Source: Plut-88900 sp963668115 (lineage in GTDB: Bacteria; Chloroflexota; Dehalococcoidia; Plut-88900). Taken from it: a stretch of 64,000 bases of DNA. Both the position numbers and the translations under genes were made by a program. The stretch is from NCBI GenBank assembly GCA_963668115.1, contig OY764147.1, forward strand, positions 2,666,001 through 2,730,000, read 5' to 3'. The notes beneath the pieces were generated by a model. That model ran no database searches, had not been told where the DNA came from, and worked only from the letters and a program-made list of their open reading frames with translations. Each line of letters starts with the position of its first letter. Within the stretch, counting starts at the first letter, position 1. Positions 7,975 through 15,925 of this stretch are shown here, piece by piece.

Positions 7975-8997
7975 CTATGCGACGCCGATGGGCAGGCAGC
8001 GGATGACCTGGTCGGTGAATTCGGCAGTGGAAGCCGAGCCTCCCTGGTCGGGAGTCAGACTGCGGCCATCCAGGTAGGCGGCCCGAAGAGCTCCTTCAAT
8101 TCGTTCCGCTGTCTCCATTTCGCCCAGGTGCCTCATCATCATCACCGAGCTCAATATGAGCGCAGTCGGGTTGGCAATGCCCTTGCCCGCCGCCTCGGGC
8201 CAGCTCCCGTGGGTCGGCTCGAATACCGCACAGTTTTCCCCAAAGTTGGCCCCGGGCACCATCCCCAAACCCCCGACCAGCCCCGCCGTCAAGTCCGAGA
8301 TGATATCCCCGTAAAGGTTCTCCATTACCAGGACGTTAAAGCGTTCGGGGTGAAGAACGAGGTGCTGGCATGCAGCATCCACGATCATCTCCGTGTATTC
8401 GATATTTGGGTATTCCGCGGCAACCTCGCGACAGCATTGCAGGAACAACCCGTCGGAGAGCTTCATGATGTTCGCCTTGTGCACCGCAGTCACCAGATTG
8501 CGGCCGCGGGTCTCGGCAAATTCAAACGCAAATCGGGCTATGCGGGTCGAGGCCGCCCTCGTGATGACCTTTACGCTCTGGACTATGCCGGGTACGACTT
8601 CGTGCTCAACCCCTGCGTACAGGTCCTCGGTGTTCTCCCGCACTACAACCAGGTTGATGTCTTCATAGAGGCTTTTTACACCCGGCAGGGTCCTGACGGG
8701 CCTGATGCAAGCGTACAGGTCCAAGCTTTTCCTGAGGGTTACGTTAAGGCTCGGATATCCCTCCGCACTCTGCGTGGTAACTGGGCCCTTGAGGGCCACC
8801 CCGTTGTTTTGAATGGAAGCGAGAACGGGGCCGGGAAGAAGGACTCCGTGCCGCTCCTTGGCCGCTACCCCTATCTCCTGCCTGTCCCAGCTTATCCGGG
8901 CCCCGGCAGCCTCCAGCACCCGCACCGCCGACTCCGTGACCTCGGGCCCGATCCCGTCGCCCTCTATCAGGGTGACGCTATACGTGCTACTGCTCAT
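7975..8997 (-). CDS. NAD-type isocitrate / isopropylmalate dehydrogenase family protein
   Basis: A 340-residue metal-dependent beta-decarboxylating dehydrogenase. Seen: TLIEGDGIGPEV at the N-terminus, the NVTLRKSLDLYACIRP loop with the substrate-binding arginine, DLVV-type RENTEDLYAGVEHE, which in this family points to isocitrate rather than isopropylmalate, the metal-binding DIISDLTAGLVGG, and the adenine-site HGSWPEAAGKGIANP. The most likely role is NAD-dependent isocitrate dehydrogenase (2-oxoglutarate for the TCA cycle and glutamate). Homoisocitrate or tartrate-type activity is not excluded. It is the first gene of the run with hisF, 10 bases apart. Confidence 0.85.
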   Translation of the reverse strand: MSSSTYSVTLIEGDGIGPEVTESAVRVLEAAGARISWDRQEIGVAAKERHGVLLPGPVLASIQNNGVALKGPVTTQSAEGYPSLNVTLRKSLDLYACIRPVRTLPGVKSLYEDINLVVVRENTEDLYAGVEHEVVPGIVQSVKVITRAASTRIARFAFEFAETRGRNLVTAVHKANIMKLSDGLFLQCCREVAAEYPNIEYTEMIVDAACQHLVLHPERFNVLVMENLYGDIISDLTAGLVGGLGMVPGANFGENCAVFEPTHGSWPEAAGKGIANPTALILSSVMMMRHLGEMETAERIEGALRAAYLDGRSLTPDQGGSASTAEFTDQVIRCLPIGVA

Positions 8998-9004
8998 TAT
9001 CTAC

Positions 9005-9033
9005 ATTATCGACGCATGGGCGGGGGGATTCAA
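9005..9033 (-). promoter_or_regulatory. Promoter of the isocitrate dehydrogenase-hisF-hisIE-cyclase run
   Basis: On the minus strand, TTGAAT (9028-9033), 17-base spacer, GATAAT (9005-9010). The ATG at 8997 begins 7 bases after the -10 box, so the message would be leaderless or nearly so. Confidence 0.6.
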
Positions 9034-9099
9034 TATCAAAGCACTTCAACCACCTTTTGAAGTTTAAGCACTTCCTTAGCAAAATGCCTCCTTGAAGGT

Positions 9100-9105
9100 T
9101 ACAAT
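9100..9105 (+). promoter_or_regulatory. -10 box (TACAAT) of the amidohydrolase gene
   Basis: TACAAT lies 6 bases before the ATG at 9112, the same spacing as at 3530 and 22470. No convincing -35 box. Confidence 0.5.
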
Positions 9106-9111
9106 CCATCC

Positions 9112-9951
9112 ATGATCATCGACTTCCACGCCCACATCTTCCCCGACGGCGTACGCAATGAACGTACGCCCTACCTAGAACGGGACGCCACTTTCGAGCA
9201 TCTCTACTCGGACCCCAAGGCCCGACTCAGCTCCGCCGATCTGCTCGTAGAAAGAATGGACCGGGACGGAATCGACGTGGCGGTAACTCTGGGCATGGGC
9301 TGGCAGGTCCACGAGTTCGCCGTAGAGGCCAACGACTACATCCTGGAATCGGCCAAAGCCTTTCCCGACCGGCTGGTCCCCTTCTGCACCGTCAACCCTG
9401 CCCTGGGTGACGTGGCGATCAAGGAAGTCGAGCGGTGCGCCGACCTCGGGGCGAGGGGCATCGGCGAGCTTCATTCCTACGCCCAGGGCTACCGGCTCGA
9501 CGACGAGCGAGTCATGAGGCCATTCATGGAGGCCGCCATCGACCGGGACCTAATCGTCCTGACCCACTCCTCGGAGCCCGTGGGCCACATATACGCCGGC
9601 AAGGGCACCGTCACCCCGGACGAGCTTTGCCGCTTTATCGAAACGTACCCAGAGGCCAAAATTGTCTGCGCCCACTGGGGAGGTGGGCTCCCCTTCTATG
9701 CGTTGATGCCGGAGGTGTCGGAGGCCCTGCGTAACGTCTACTTCGACTCCGCCGCCTCCCCCTTCCTGTATACCCCCAACGTATTCGCCAACGCTATCAA
9801 CCTAGTCGGGCAGGACAAGGTCCTCTTCGGCACCGACTATCCCCTAATCAGCCACAAGAGGCTGCTGGATCAGGTGGAAAGCCAAGATTTAGACCACCGT
9901 GCCAAGGCTTCCATCCTCGGAGGCAACGCTCAAAGACTCCTGGGGCTATAG
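9112..9951 (+). CDS. Amidohydrolase 2 family protein (TIM-barrel metal hydrolase/decarboxylase)
   Basis: A 279-residue member of the ACMSD-like amidohydrolase family. Seen: DFHAHIFP at the start with the paired metal-binding histidines, VLTHSSEP on strand 5, KIVCAHWGGGLPF on strand 6 and LFGTDYPLIS with the final catalytic aspartate. Family members hydrolyse lactones or amides or decarboxylate aromatic acids. The substrate is not evident. A TACAAT box ends 6 bases before the ATG, which fixes the start and implies a leaderless mRNA. Confidence 0.86.
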   Translation: MIIDFHAHIFPDGVRNERTPYLERDATFEHLYSDPKARLSSADLLVERMDRDGIDVAVTLGMGWQVHEFAVEANDYILESAKAFPDRLVPFCTVNPALGDVAIKEVERCADLGARGIGELHSYAQGYRLDDERVMRPFMEAAIDRDLIVLTHSSEPVGHIYAGKGTVTPDELCRFIETYPEAKIVCAHWGGGLPFYALMPEVSEALRNVYFDSAASPFLYTPNVFANAINLVGQDKVLFGTDYPLISHKRLLDQVESQDLDHRAKASILGGNAQRLLGL

Positions 9952-10039
9952 ACCATCTCGCTTCCCAAAATGCCCGCTTCACCGTTCTGCTTCCTTATTC
10001 CAATTCACATTGGGATTTAGGCGGTCAACTATTACCGAT

Positions 10040-10579
10040 TTGAACAACCGGCTTAGAACCCTCCCCGACCTCCTCCGCCCGGGCCTCGACCTCGTTTTCG
10101 TCGGGATTAACCCCGGCAGCTACTCCGCCGCCCAGGGCCACTACTACGCCCGACCCGGCAACCTCTTCTGGTGGGCATTGGGAGAGTCGGGCATCTTGGA
10201 AGTTCCCGTCAGCCCTGAAATGGACGCCTCGCTTATCGACTGCGGCATCGGCTTCACGGATGTCGCCAAGCGTCCGTCCAATGCCGCCTCGGACCTTTCG
10301 GCTGACGAGTTTGCTGCCGGAGCCTCGGCATTGCTGGCGAAACTGGCGCGATACCAGCCCCTGGTTGCCTGCTTCAACGGCATCTCCGCCTGTAACTACT
10401 GTTTCGGCCCGAAGTCGGCCCCCGGGCCCCGCCCCGAGCGTATAGGACGCACCCGCATCTTCGTGGTCCCGTCCACAAGCCGGCGCAACGCACACTACCA
10501 GAAGGACGATATTCTCTACTGGTTCCGCGGCCTCAAGGACTTCTTGGAACAGGCCCGAGAGCAAGCCGATGCCCAATAA
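10040..10579 (+). CDS. mug: G/U mismatch-specific uracil-DNA glycosylase
   Basis: A Mug/TDG family uracil-DNA glycosylase that removes uracil or thymine mispaired with guanine. Seen: the active-site loop VGINPGSYSA with catalytic Asn, the ARPGNLFWW stretch that follows it in this family, GIGFTDVAKRPS in the middle, and VPSTSRRNAHY where the DNA-intercalating loop lies. About 179 residues from the TTG at 10040. An ATG at 9899 in the same frame would overlap the amidohydrolase and add 47 unrelated residues, so a downstream TTG is preferred; a TTG at 10010 is a second option. Its stop overlaps thpR by 11 bases. Confidence 0.85.
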   Translation: MNNRLRTLPDLLRPGLDLVFVGINPGSYSAAQGHYYARPGNLFWWALGESGILEVPVSPEMDASLIDCGIGFTDVAKRPSNAASDLSADEFAAGASALLAKLARYQPLVACFNGISACNYCFGPKSAPGPRPERIGRTRIFVVPSTSRRNAHYQKDDILYWFRGLKDFLEQAREQADAQ

Positions 10580-11198
10580 CTCCGGGGCACAGGATGTCAC
10601 ACCTTCCACCACCCGCGCCTTTATCGCCTTGGAACTGCCCGACCAAGTGAAGGACCTTATCTCTGCACACATCAAACGCCTGAAGGGCCTTGTGCCCCGA
10701 GAGGTAAAATGGGTCGATCCCCGGATCGCCCATCTCACCCTCGCCTTCCTCGGCAATGTCTCCGATAACCGCCTCCCCGTTCTCTCTCGGATTGTGGATT
10801 ACGTGGGCGGAGCTTGCCCTCCATTCTCCATCAAAGCAGGGCCCTTGGGCGCGTTTCCCAACGAGCGTCGACCCCGGGTCATCTGGCTGGGCCTCGAAGG
10901 GAACATCCGGTGTCTCTCAGCAATGCATCGCCGCTTGCAAGGTGAGCTCGAATCCGGGGGCTTCCCCATAGAAAAGCGCCCCTTCATGCCCCACGTAACT
11001 CTTGGTCGAGCCAGGGGCAAGGGAGTGATCGCAATTGAAGAGGGCGCTCTGAATCTGCCGGGAAGCAGCGGCCTCGAGTTCCCCGTTCGAGAGCTAGCGC
11101 TAATGTCCAGCGTGCTCACGCCCCGGGGCCCGATTCACACGCCGCTTCACAGAGCGCACCTGTCATCAGAGGGTTTCCAGGGCTCGACACACTGTTGA
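10569..11198 (+). CDS. thpR: RNA 2',3'-cyclic phosphodiesterase (2H/LigT family)
   Basis: A 2H phosphoesterase of 209 residues. Seen: two HxT(L) motifs, HLTLAFLG (His55) and HVTLGRARG (His142), which together form the active site that opens 2',3'-cyclic phosphates to 2'-phosphates. The N-terminal FIALELPDQVKDLI strand-helix is typical. In vivo substrates of ThpR are uncertain; RNA ends and tRNA splicing intermediates are known in vitro targets. It starts inside the end of mug, so the pair is probably co-translated. Confidence 0.88.
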   Translation: MPNNSGAQDVTPSTTRAFIALELPDQVKDLISAHIKRLKGLVPREVKWVDPRIAHLTLAFLGNVSDNRLPVLSRIVDYVGGACPPFSIKAGPLGAFPNERRPRVIWLGLEGNIRCLSAMHRRLQGELESGGFPIEKRPFMPHVTLGRARGKGVIAIEEGALNLPGSSGLEFPVRELALMSSVLTPRGPIHTPLHRAHLSSEGFQGSTHC

Positions 11199-11283
11199 CG
11201 ATGGTACTCGGGAATGTAAGATAGGGGTCGGGATCGGGGTGGTCCGGCATCGTAATCGGGAATACGAACGGGAGGGAGTCATC

Positions 11284-12657
11284 ATGCCAGTAAAGAAGGC
11301 GCCGTTTCTCACTAAACCCTACAGCGGATACCTGCACAGGGATGTTCCCGATGATGACAGAGAACTCACGCGGGTCGGGCCCGGCACCCCGATGGGAGAA
11401 TACTTGCGCCGGTTCTGGCAACCCCTGTTGCTCAGCGAGCAGATAACCGACCTTCCAGTAGCCATCACCCGGTTCGACGAGGAGTTGGTCGCCTTTCGGG
11501 ACGGCGATGGGCGCATCGGAATCGTCGAGGCCCATTGCCCTCATAGGGGCACTTCCCTTGAGTACGGAAAGGTCGAGCAGCGCGGCATCCGTTGCTGCTA
11601 TCACGGATGGCTTTTCGACGCCGACGGCACTATCCTCGAGACCCCCGGCGAGCCCGAGAGCAGCACCCTGAAGGACCGCCTGTGCCACGGGGCCTACCCG
11701 GCCATCGAGTACTGCGGCCTCGTCTTCGCCTACATGGGCCCTCCAGATGAAGTCCCCGAGTTCCCCAACTTCGACATCTTCAGCGCACCCGGCCATCACC
11801 TGGAACCCGGTGTCCACCTCATGCCTACGGAGGACGGGATAGTCCCCAATCCAAAGCCCTGCAACTGGATGCACGTGGTCGACAACCTCTTGGACCCCAT
11901 CCACGAGGAGTTCCTCCACGCCACCATCTCCGGCATCCAGTTCGTGGACAAGAGCGGGGCGCCTATCGAGGAGCTAGCCATCAACGGGGAACTCGGTTTC
12001 GTGGAAAGCCCCACGGGTGTTATAACCATGGACGTGCGTCGGGTCAGCCCCGACACCGTCTGGGTACGCAACATCGAATACGTTTGGCCCAACGCGGGCG
12101 TCCTTGGAGCGCCCCCGACCCTCCCCTACGAATGGGGACCCGACGAGGAGGAGTTCCACGACCTGCCCACCACCATCATGTGGGCCGTCCCCGTCGACGA
12201 CTACAACTGCGTCGAGATAGATTTCTACATCGTCCCCGACGGGGGAAAGGTGCCCCCCGAGAGACGCTTTTCACGCGCCCAGCGGGCCAACCGAGGTGGC
12301 CGAGACTACGCGCTGATGCAGCAAGACCCCGGCGACTTCGAGGCCATGGTCAGCCAGAGGCCCATCTCCGTCCATGCCTTGGAGCACCTGGGCGTCGAGG
12401 ACCGGGGAATCACGATGTACCGCAAGGGGCTGAGGCGTCGGGTGCGGATGCTGAAGAACGGGGAAACCCCGCCGGAAGTTGAGACGATGGCGGGCAAGAT
12501 GATAAACACCTACGGCGGCGACACCCTTCTGAAGGTCCCCGAAGCCGAGACTAGGGCCAAGGACAAGAAGCTGCTCAAGCAGGTCGGCATTGACATGGCC
12601 GAGCGCTACCTCCGGGAGTTGCCCAACCACCCGGGGAATGGGACGAGCACCAGCTGA
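11284..12657 (+). CDS. Rieske 2Fe-2S aromatic ring-hydroxylating oxygenase, large subunit (phthalate dioxygenase type)
   Basis: A 457-residue Rieske non-heme iron oxygenase. Seen: the Rieske cluster site CPHRGTS (C85, H87) and CCYHGW (C104, H107). The mononuclear iron site lies in HVVDNLLDPIHEEFLHAT, with the bridging aspartate and two histidines in expected order. The long C-terminal part matches the phthalate/vanillate demethylase group, whose members hydroxylate or O/N-demethylate aromatic acids. No reductase or ferredoxin gene is adjacent, so electrons must come from elsewhere. The ATG at 11284 has GGGAGG eight bases upstream; the longer frame from 11239 lacks homology. Confidence 0.88.
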   Translation: MPVKKAPFLTKPYSGYLHRDVPDDDRELTRVGPGTPMGEYLRRFWQPLLLSEQITDLPVAITRFDEELVAFRDGDGRIGIVEAHCPHRGTSLEYGKVEQRGIRCCYHGWLFDADGTILETPGEPESSTLKDRLCHGAYPAIEYCGLVFAYMGPPDEVPEFPNFDIFSAPGHHLEPGVHLMPTEDGIVPNPKPCNWMHVVDNLLDPIHEEFLHATISGIQFVDKSGAPIEELAINGELGFVESPTGVITMDVRRVSPDTVWVRNIEYVWPNAGVLGAPPTLPYEWGPDEEEFHDLPTTIMWAVPVDDYNCVEIDFYIVPDGGKVPPERRFSRAQRANRGGRDYALMQQDPGDFEAMVSQRPISVHALEHLGVEDRGITMYRKGLRRRVRMLKNGETPPEVETMAGKMINTYGGDTLLKVPEAETRAKDKKLLKQVGIDMAERYLRELPNHPGNGTSTS

Positions 12658-12658
12658 T

Positions 12659-12687
12659 TTGACCGAGGTCGTCTGACAGTGTACGAT
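12659..12687 (+). promoter_or_regulatory. Promoter of higBA
   Basis: TTGACC (12659-12664), exactly 17 bases, then TACGAT (12682-12687). The palindromic operator overlaps the end of the -10 box. Confidence 0.68.
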
Positions 12688-12704
12688 TCACCCTTAAGGT
12701 GAAT
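12686..12704 (+). promoter_or_regulatory. Candidate HigA operator
   Basis: Inverted repeat ATTCACC / GGTGAAT with a 5-base centre, between the -10 box and the higB ATG at 12706. HigA-type antitoxins repress their own promoter by binding such palindromes, so this placement supports autoregulation. Confidence 0.6.
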
Positions 12705-12705
12705 T

Positions 12706-13005
12706 ATGGAAGTTGTTTTCCGAACGAGACGACTTCAAAGGAACTTTCAGGAATCAGTTGGCGCAGTACGGCAGTGGGGCCCCGATGTCGGACGCAAGTA
12801 CATCAATCGTATAGAGCAGATTTACGCGGCCAGCAACTTCGAGGCCTTGTATCGTATTCGGAGCTTGCGGCTGCACCCCCTTAAAGGAGCAATGAAAGGT
12901 CGCTTTTCAATTTACCTGACTGGCAAATGGCGACTGCTGATAACAAAAGAGGACACAGGCGAAACGGTGATTATCGAGGACGTAAGCAACCACTATGATG
13001 ACTAG
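12706..13005 (+). CDS. higB: HigB-type toxin (RelE/ParE fold mRNA interferase)
   Basis: A 99-residue toxin that in this family cleaves mRNA on the ribosome. Seen: the RelE-fold run RIRSLRLHPLKGAMKGRFSI, where LHPLKG is the hallmark of HigB killer proteins, followed by KWRLLI and IIEDVSNHYD at the C-terminus. The gene is placed before its antitoxin, the reverse of most toxin-antitoxin pairs but normal for higBA, and the two frames overlap by 11 bases. A palindrome sits directly before the ATG. Confidence 0.88.
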   Translation: MEVVFRTRRLQRNFQESVGAVRQWGPDVGRKYINRIEQIYAASNFEALYRIRSLRLHPLKGAMKGRFSIYLTGKWRLLITKEDTGETVIIEDVSNHYDD

Positions 13006-13297
13006 GACTCAACGGCTCTTTTCGGACATGCCGATTCCTCCGGGGGAAATCCTGGAAGAAGAGTTGGAAGCCCGCGGGATGAGCCAAAAGGAACTGGCCG
13101 CAAAGATGCAAAGACCGCCTCAGGTGATTAACGAGATAGTCAGGGCCAAGAAATCCATTACTCCGGAGACGGCGATTGGATTGGAGAAGGCGTTGGGCAT
13201 CGACGCCCATTTCTGGACAAGCCTTGAATCCAGTTATCGCCTGGCGCTGGCCCGAAACCGAGATAAGGCAAGGCGTTCCGTTGCTCCTAACGCCTGA
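12995..13297 (+). CDS. higA: HigA-type antitoxin (helix-turn-helix)
   Basis: A 100-residue XRE-family antitoxin that binds HigB and represses the operon. Seen: PIPPGEILEEELEARGMSQ, the standard HigA opening, followed by the helix-turn-helix ELAAKMQRPPQVINEIV and the GLEKALGIDAHFWTSLES tail. It overlaps higB by 11 bases. The start may be either of two consecutive ATG codons. Confidence 0.9.
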   Translation: MMTRTQRLFSDMPIPPGEILEEELEARGMSQKELAAKMQRPPQVINEIVRAKKSITPETAIGLEKALGIDAHFWTSLESSYRLALARNRDKARRSVAPNA

Positions 13298-13387
13298 CCG
13301 TTACTGCCTTTGTCATTCCCCCCGAAAGCCATTATCATTACAGCCGCTTTTGAAACCCGCACCGTGACCGATAAGGAGGTCCAGTAA

Positions 13388-14308
13388 ATGCCGCCCTTTG
13401 CCTTCTTCAAAGGAGATTTCGTGCCGTTGCCCGAGGCAAAGGTCGGGATTATGACCCACGCCCTCAACTACGGCACCGCCGTCTTTGAAGGAATCCGCGG
13501 CAACTGGAATGCTGAAGACCGGCAGATATACCTCTTCCGGGTCAAGGAGCACTACGAGCGTCTCCACAAGAGCTCCCGTATCCTCAACCTGACCCTGGAC
13601 TACTCCGTAGACGAGCTTTTCGATATCACCCTGAAGCTCGTCGAAATGTGCAAGTTCGAGGAGGATATCTACGTCCGGCCCATGGTCTACCAGAGCGGCG
13701 AAGTCCTCGGTGTCCGCTCCCATGACATTGAGAACGACTTCTTCATCTTCGTCGCGCCCTTCGGGCCCTACTTCAGCGGCGACGAAGGAATAAGATGCTG
13801 CATATCAAGCTGGCGCAGGCCCATGGACACCATGATCCCGCCCCGGGCCAAGGTCACCGGCATCTACGTCAACAGCGCTATGGCCAAGACCGAGGCCATG
13901 CTCAACGGCTTCGACGAAGGCATCATGCTCACCCAGGACGGCCACGTCTGCGAGGGCAGCGGCGAGAACTTGTTCGTGGTGGACAACGGCGCCCTTGCCA
14001 CACCCTCCGCCTCCGACGGTGTGCTCCTGGGCATTACCCGCAGCACGGTCATGGAGATCGCCCAGAACGAGATGGGCATGCCCTCCGTAGAACGCCAGGT
14101 GGACCGTAGCGAGCTCTATGCCGCCGACGAGGTCTTCCTGACCGGCACCGCCGCCCACATCACCCCCGTCATAGAGATCGACCACCGGGCCATAGGCGAC
14201 GGCAAGGTCGGCCCCGTCACCCGACAGCTTGCCGACTCCTACGTGGACATCATACGCGGCAAGAACGAAAAGTACGGCGCCTGGTGCACCCCCGTCTACG
14301 GAAGTTGA
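13388..14308 (+). CDS. ilvE: Branched-chain amino acid aminotransferase
   Basis: A fold-type IV PLP aminotransferase of 306 residues, last step in valine, leucine and isoleucine synthesis. Seen: LNYGTAVFEGIRG near the N-terminus, the PLP lysine in NSAMAKTEAMLNG, DEGIMLTQDGHVCEGSGENLF region with the class-IV glutamate, LLGITRSTVMEIA, and VFLTGTAAHITPV. An AAGGAGG site lies 7-8 bases before the ATG. A D-amino acid or aminodeoxychorismate lyase role is less likely given the EGIRG and GTAAHITPV motifs. A bidirectional terminator follows. Confidence 0.92.
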   Translation: MPPFAFFKGDFVPLPEAKVGIMTHALNYGTAVFEGIRGNWNAEDRQIYLFRVKEHYERLHKSSRILNLTLDYSVDELFDITLKLVEMCKFEEDIYVRPMVYQSGEVLGVRSHDIENDFFIFVAPFGPYFSGDEGIRCCISSWRRPMDTMIPPRAKVTGIYVNSAMAKTEAMLNGFDEGIMLTQDGHVCEGSGENLFVVDNGALATPSASDGVLLGITRSTVMEIAQNEMGMPSVERQVDRSELYAADEVFLTGTAAHITPVIEIDHRAIGDGKVGPVTRQLADSYVDIIRGKNEKYGAWCTPVYGS

Positions 14309-14327
14309 CCGTATCCCGAGAAAACAG

Positions 14328-14362
14328 AAAGAGGCCCGTGGGCTGAGCCCACGGGCCTCTTT
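14328..14362. terminator. Bidirectional terminator between ilvE and amidohydrolase
   Basis: Perfect 16-bp stem (14328-14343 and 14347-14362) with a TGA loop. It is flanked by A on the left and T on the right, so it can terminate both convergent genes. Confidence 0.9.
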
Positions 14363-14379
14363 GCTTCCGGCTCTTTCTC

Positions 14380-15501
14380 CTAGTTCATGTTGTACAGTCG
14401 GGCGCAGTTGTCCCAGAGGATCTTCCTGCGTGACTCGTCGCTGATGCCCTCCATCTCGAAGAACGTGTCGATGGCGTGGGGGAACTTGCAGTCGGAGTGG
14501 GGGTAGTCGGTGGTGAAGACCAGGTGGTCGTCCCCGAAGTGCCTGATCACGTCGTTGACCAGGTACTCGTCCACGTCGACGGAGATAAAGCACTGCCTCC
14601 TGAAGAGGTCGCTGGGCTTCTCGGACAGGTTGATGACGCCGTCCAGGCCCTCGTACAGTTCATACCGCTCGTCCAGGCGGTAGAGTAGCCAGGGAAGCCA
14701 GCTGCAGTTGCCCTCCAGAATGGCGACCGTCATCTTGGGGAACCTGTCCAGGATGCCCCCGGCGGTCATGTAGATGGTCGCCAGCATGTCTTCCATCGGC
14801 TGGTCGAAGGTCTCCACCAGCCACGTGAGCTTGTCCAGGTTCACGAACCGGTTGGACCAGTGGACCTGGTTGGGGGAAAAGCTGGGGTGGAAGGTGACCG
14901 GGAGGTTGAGGTCCTGCGCTTCTTCCCACACGATGTCGAAGTAGGACTCCGGCAGCTGCCGCCCGAGCACCGGCTCCGGCGTGAAACAGGACGCCACGTG
15001 GCCCAGGTCATTGGCTATCCGGCGCATCTCCTGGGCTGCAAGGGTGGCATCGTGGAGGGTAATCAGACCCGCCGCCTTCATCCGGGCCGGGTCCTCCTTG
15101 CAGAAGTCGGTGATCCAGTCATTCCACGCCTTGTTCAGGTCGTTGGCGTATTCCGGCTCGTGGGCGTCGTCGGTGTGGAGGGGGAGAGTGCGGAACATGA
15201 CGGCAACGTCTATCCCTTCCATCTCCATGGCCTGGAGCTGGGAGGCGGAGTTGAAGTCATGGTCGCTTCCCACGGTGAACCTGTGAGCCACCACCGAGTC
15301 GATGTCCGGCGTGCTGGTCGCCTGGGTCCGCCGGATTCGCTCGCCCTGCGCCGTCGTGTAGCGGACTCCGCCGTAGGGGTGAGGCCGTTTGCCCCTGGGA
15401 ATCCTGTCTCCCCACTTCGGGTCCATGTAAGTGGTGTAGAGGTCTGCCGGTTCCAGTACGTGCAGGTCCGAGTCCAGGACCTTGTAACCGTTCTTAGCCA
15501 T
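14380..15501 (-). CDS. Amidohydrolase 2 family protein
   Basis: A 373-residue TIM-barrel amidohydrolase of the ACMSD/gamma-resorcylate decarboxylase group. Seen: VLDSDLHVLEP with the metal ligands, PVTFHPSFSP on strand 5, VAILEGNCSWLPWLLYRLDERYE, and FTTDYPHSDCKFPHAIDTF carrying the catalytic aspartate. The C-terminus ILWDNCARLYN is typical. The ATG at 15501 is chosen because GAGGAGGAG precedes it at 7 bases; the open frame extends 47 codons further without homology. Related enzymes decarboxylate or hydrolyse aromatic and cyclic substrates. Confidence 0.86.
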   Translation of the reverse strand: MAKNGYKVLDSDLHVLEPADLYTTYMDPKWGDRIPRGKRPHPYGGVRYTTAQGERIRRTQATSTPDIDSVVAHRFTVGSDHDFNSASQLQAMEMEGIDVAVMFRTLPLHTDDAHEPEYANDLNKAWNDWITDFCKEDPARMKAAGLITLHDATLAAQEMRRIANDLGHVASCFTPEPVLGRQLPESYFDIVWEEAQDLNLPVTFHPSFSPNQVHWSNRFVNLDKLTWLVETFDQPMEDMLATIYMTAGGILDRFPKMTVAILEGNCSWLPWLLYRLDERYELYEGLDGVINLSEKPSDLFRRQCFISVDVDEYLVNDVIRHFGDDHLVFTTDYPHSDCKFPHAIDTFFEMEGISDESRRKILWDNCARLYNMN

Positions 15502-15679
15502 AGTCGATCTCCTCCTCGACAGCTCTTTGGCCGCTTCCGTCTCCTGGGGTTGGGGATGCCGCTTTCCAAACCCGAATGAGGGTGTCCAAGTTTGAAAGTG
15601 CCGCGATTCTAGGCATGAGCGCAGAGGGTTGTCAACGTACACCCGACCAGCCCCCTAGCCCCTACACCCGACCTTGCGA

Positions 15680-15685
15680 TATAAT
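15680..15685 (+). promoter_or_regulatory. -10 box (TATAAT) of tRNA-Asp
   Basis: Perfect TATAAT 32 bases before the mature tRNA 5' end; no clear -35 hexamer at 17 bases. The rest of the 216-base gap from 15502 holds only the divergent promoter region of the amidohydrolase. Confidence 0.55.
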
Positions 15686-15717
15686 GGATTCCCGTTTGTG
15701 ACGCCGCAACGGTTTTC

Positions 15718-15794
15718 GGCCCCGTGGTGTAGCGGACTAACATGCCACCCTGTCACGGTGGAGATCGCCGGTTCGAATCCGGTCGGGGTCGCCA
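15718..15794 (+). tRNA. tRNA-Asp (GTC)
   Basis: Folds as a full cloverleaf: acceptor GGCCCCG / CGGGGTC (one G-T wobble), D arm with GTGTAGCGG, and anticodon stem CCACC / GGTGG with anticodon GTC at 15752-15754. The T arm carries GGTTCGAATCC, followed by discriminator G and an encoded CCA end. Only tRNA in the window. Confidence 0.97.
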
Positions 15795-15925
15795 CTTTCT
15801 TTCCACAAGCCAATGCCCGGGTCTCGCCCGAGCAATGCCTTTCCTCACCCCGCCGTGGGATGCTATCTTGAACGGGCAGTCCCCCTGGATTCCCCCGACC
15901 CCCCAATCCGCCGCAGGAGCAGACC

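Noticed and set aside
7909..9060. 383-codon plus-strand open frame opposite hisF and the dehydrogenase
   Set aside because: It is antisense to two well-conserved enzymes, has no recognisable domain, and long shadow frames are expected at this GC content.
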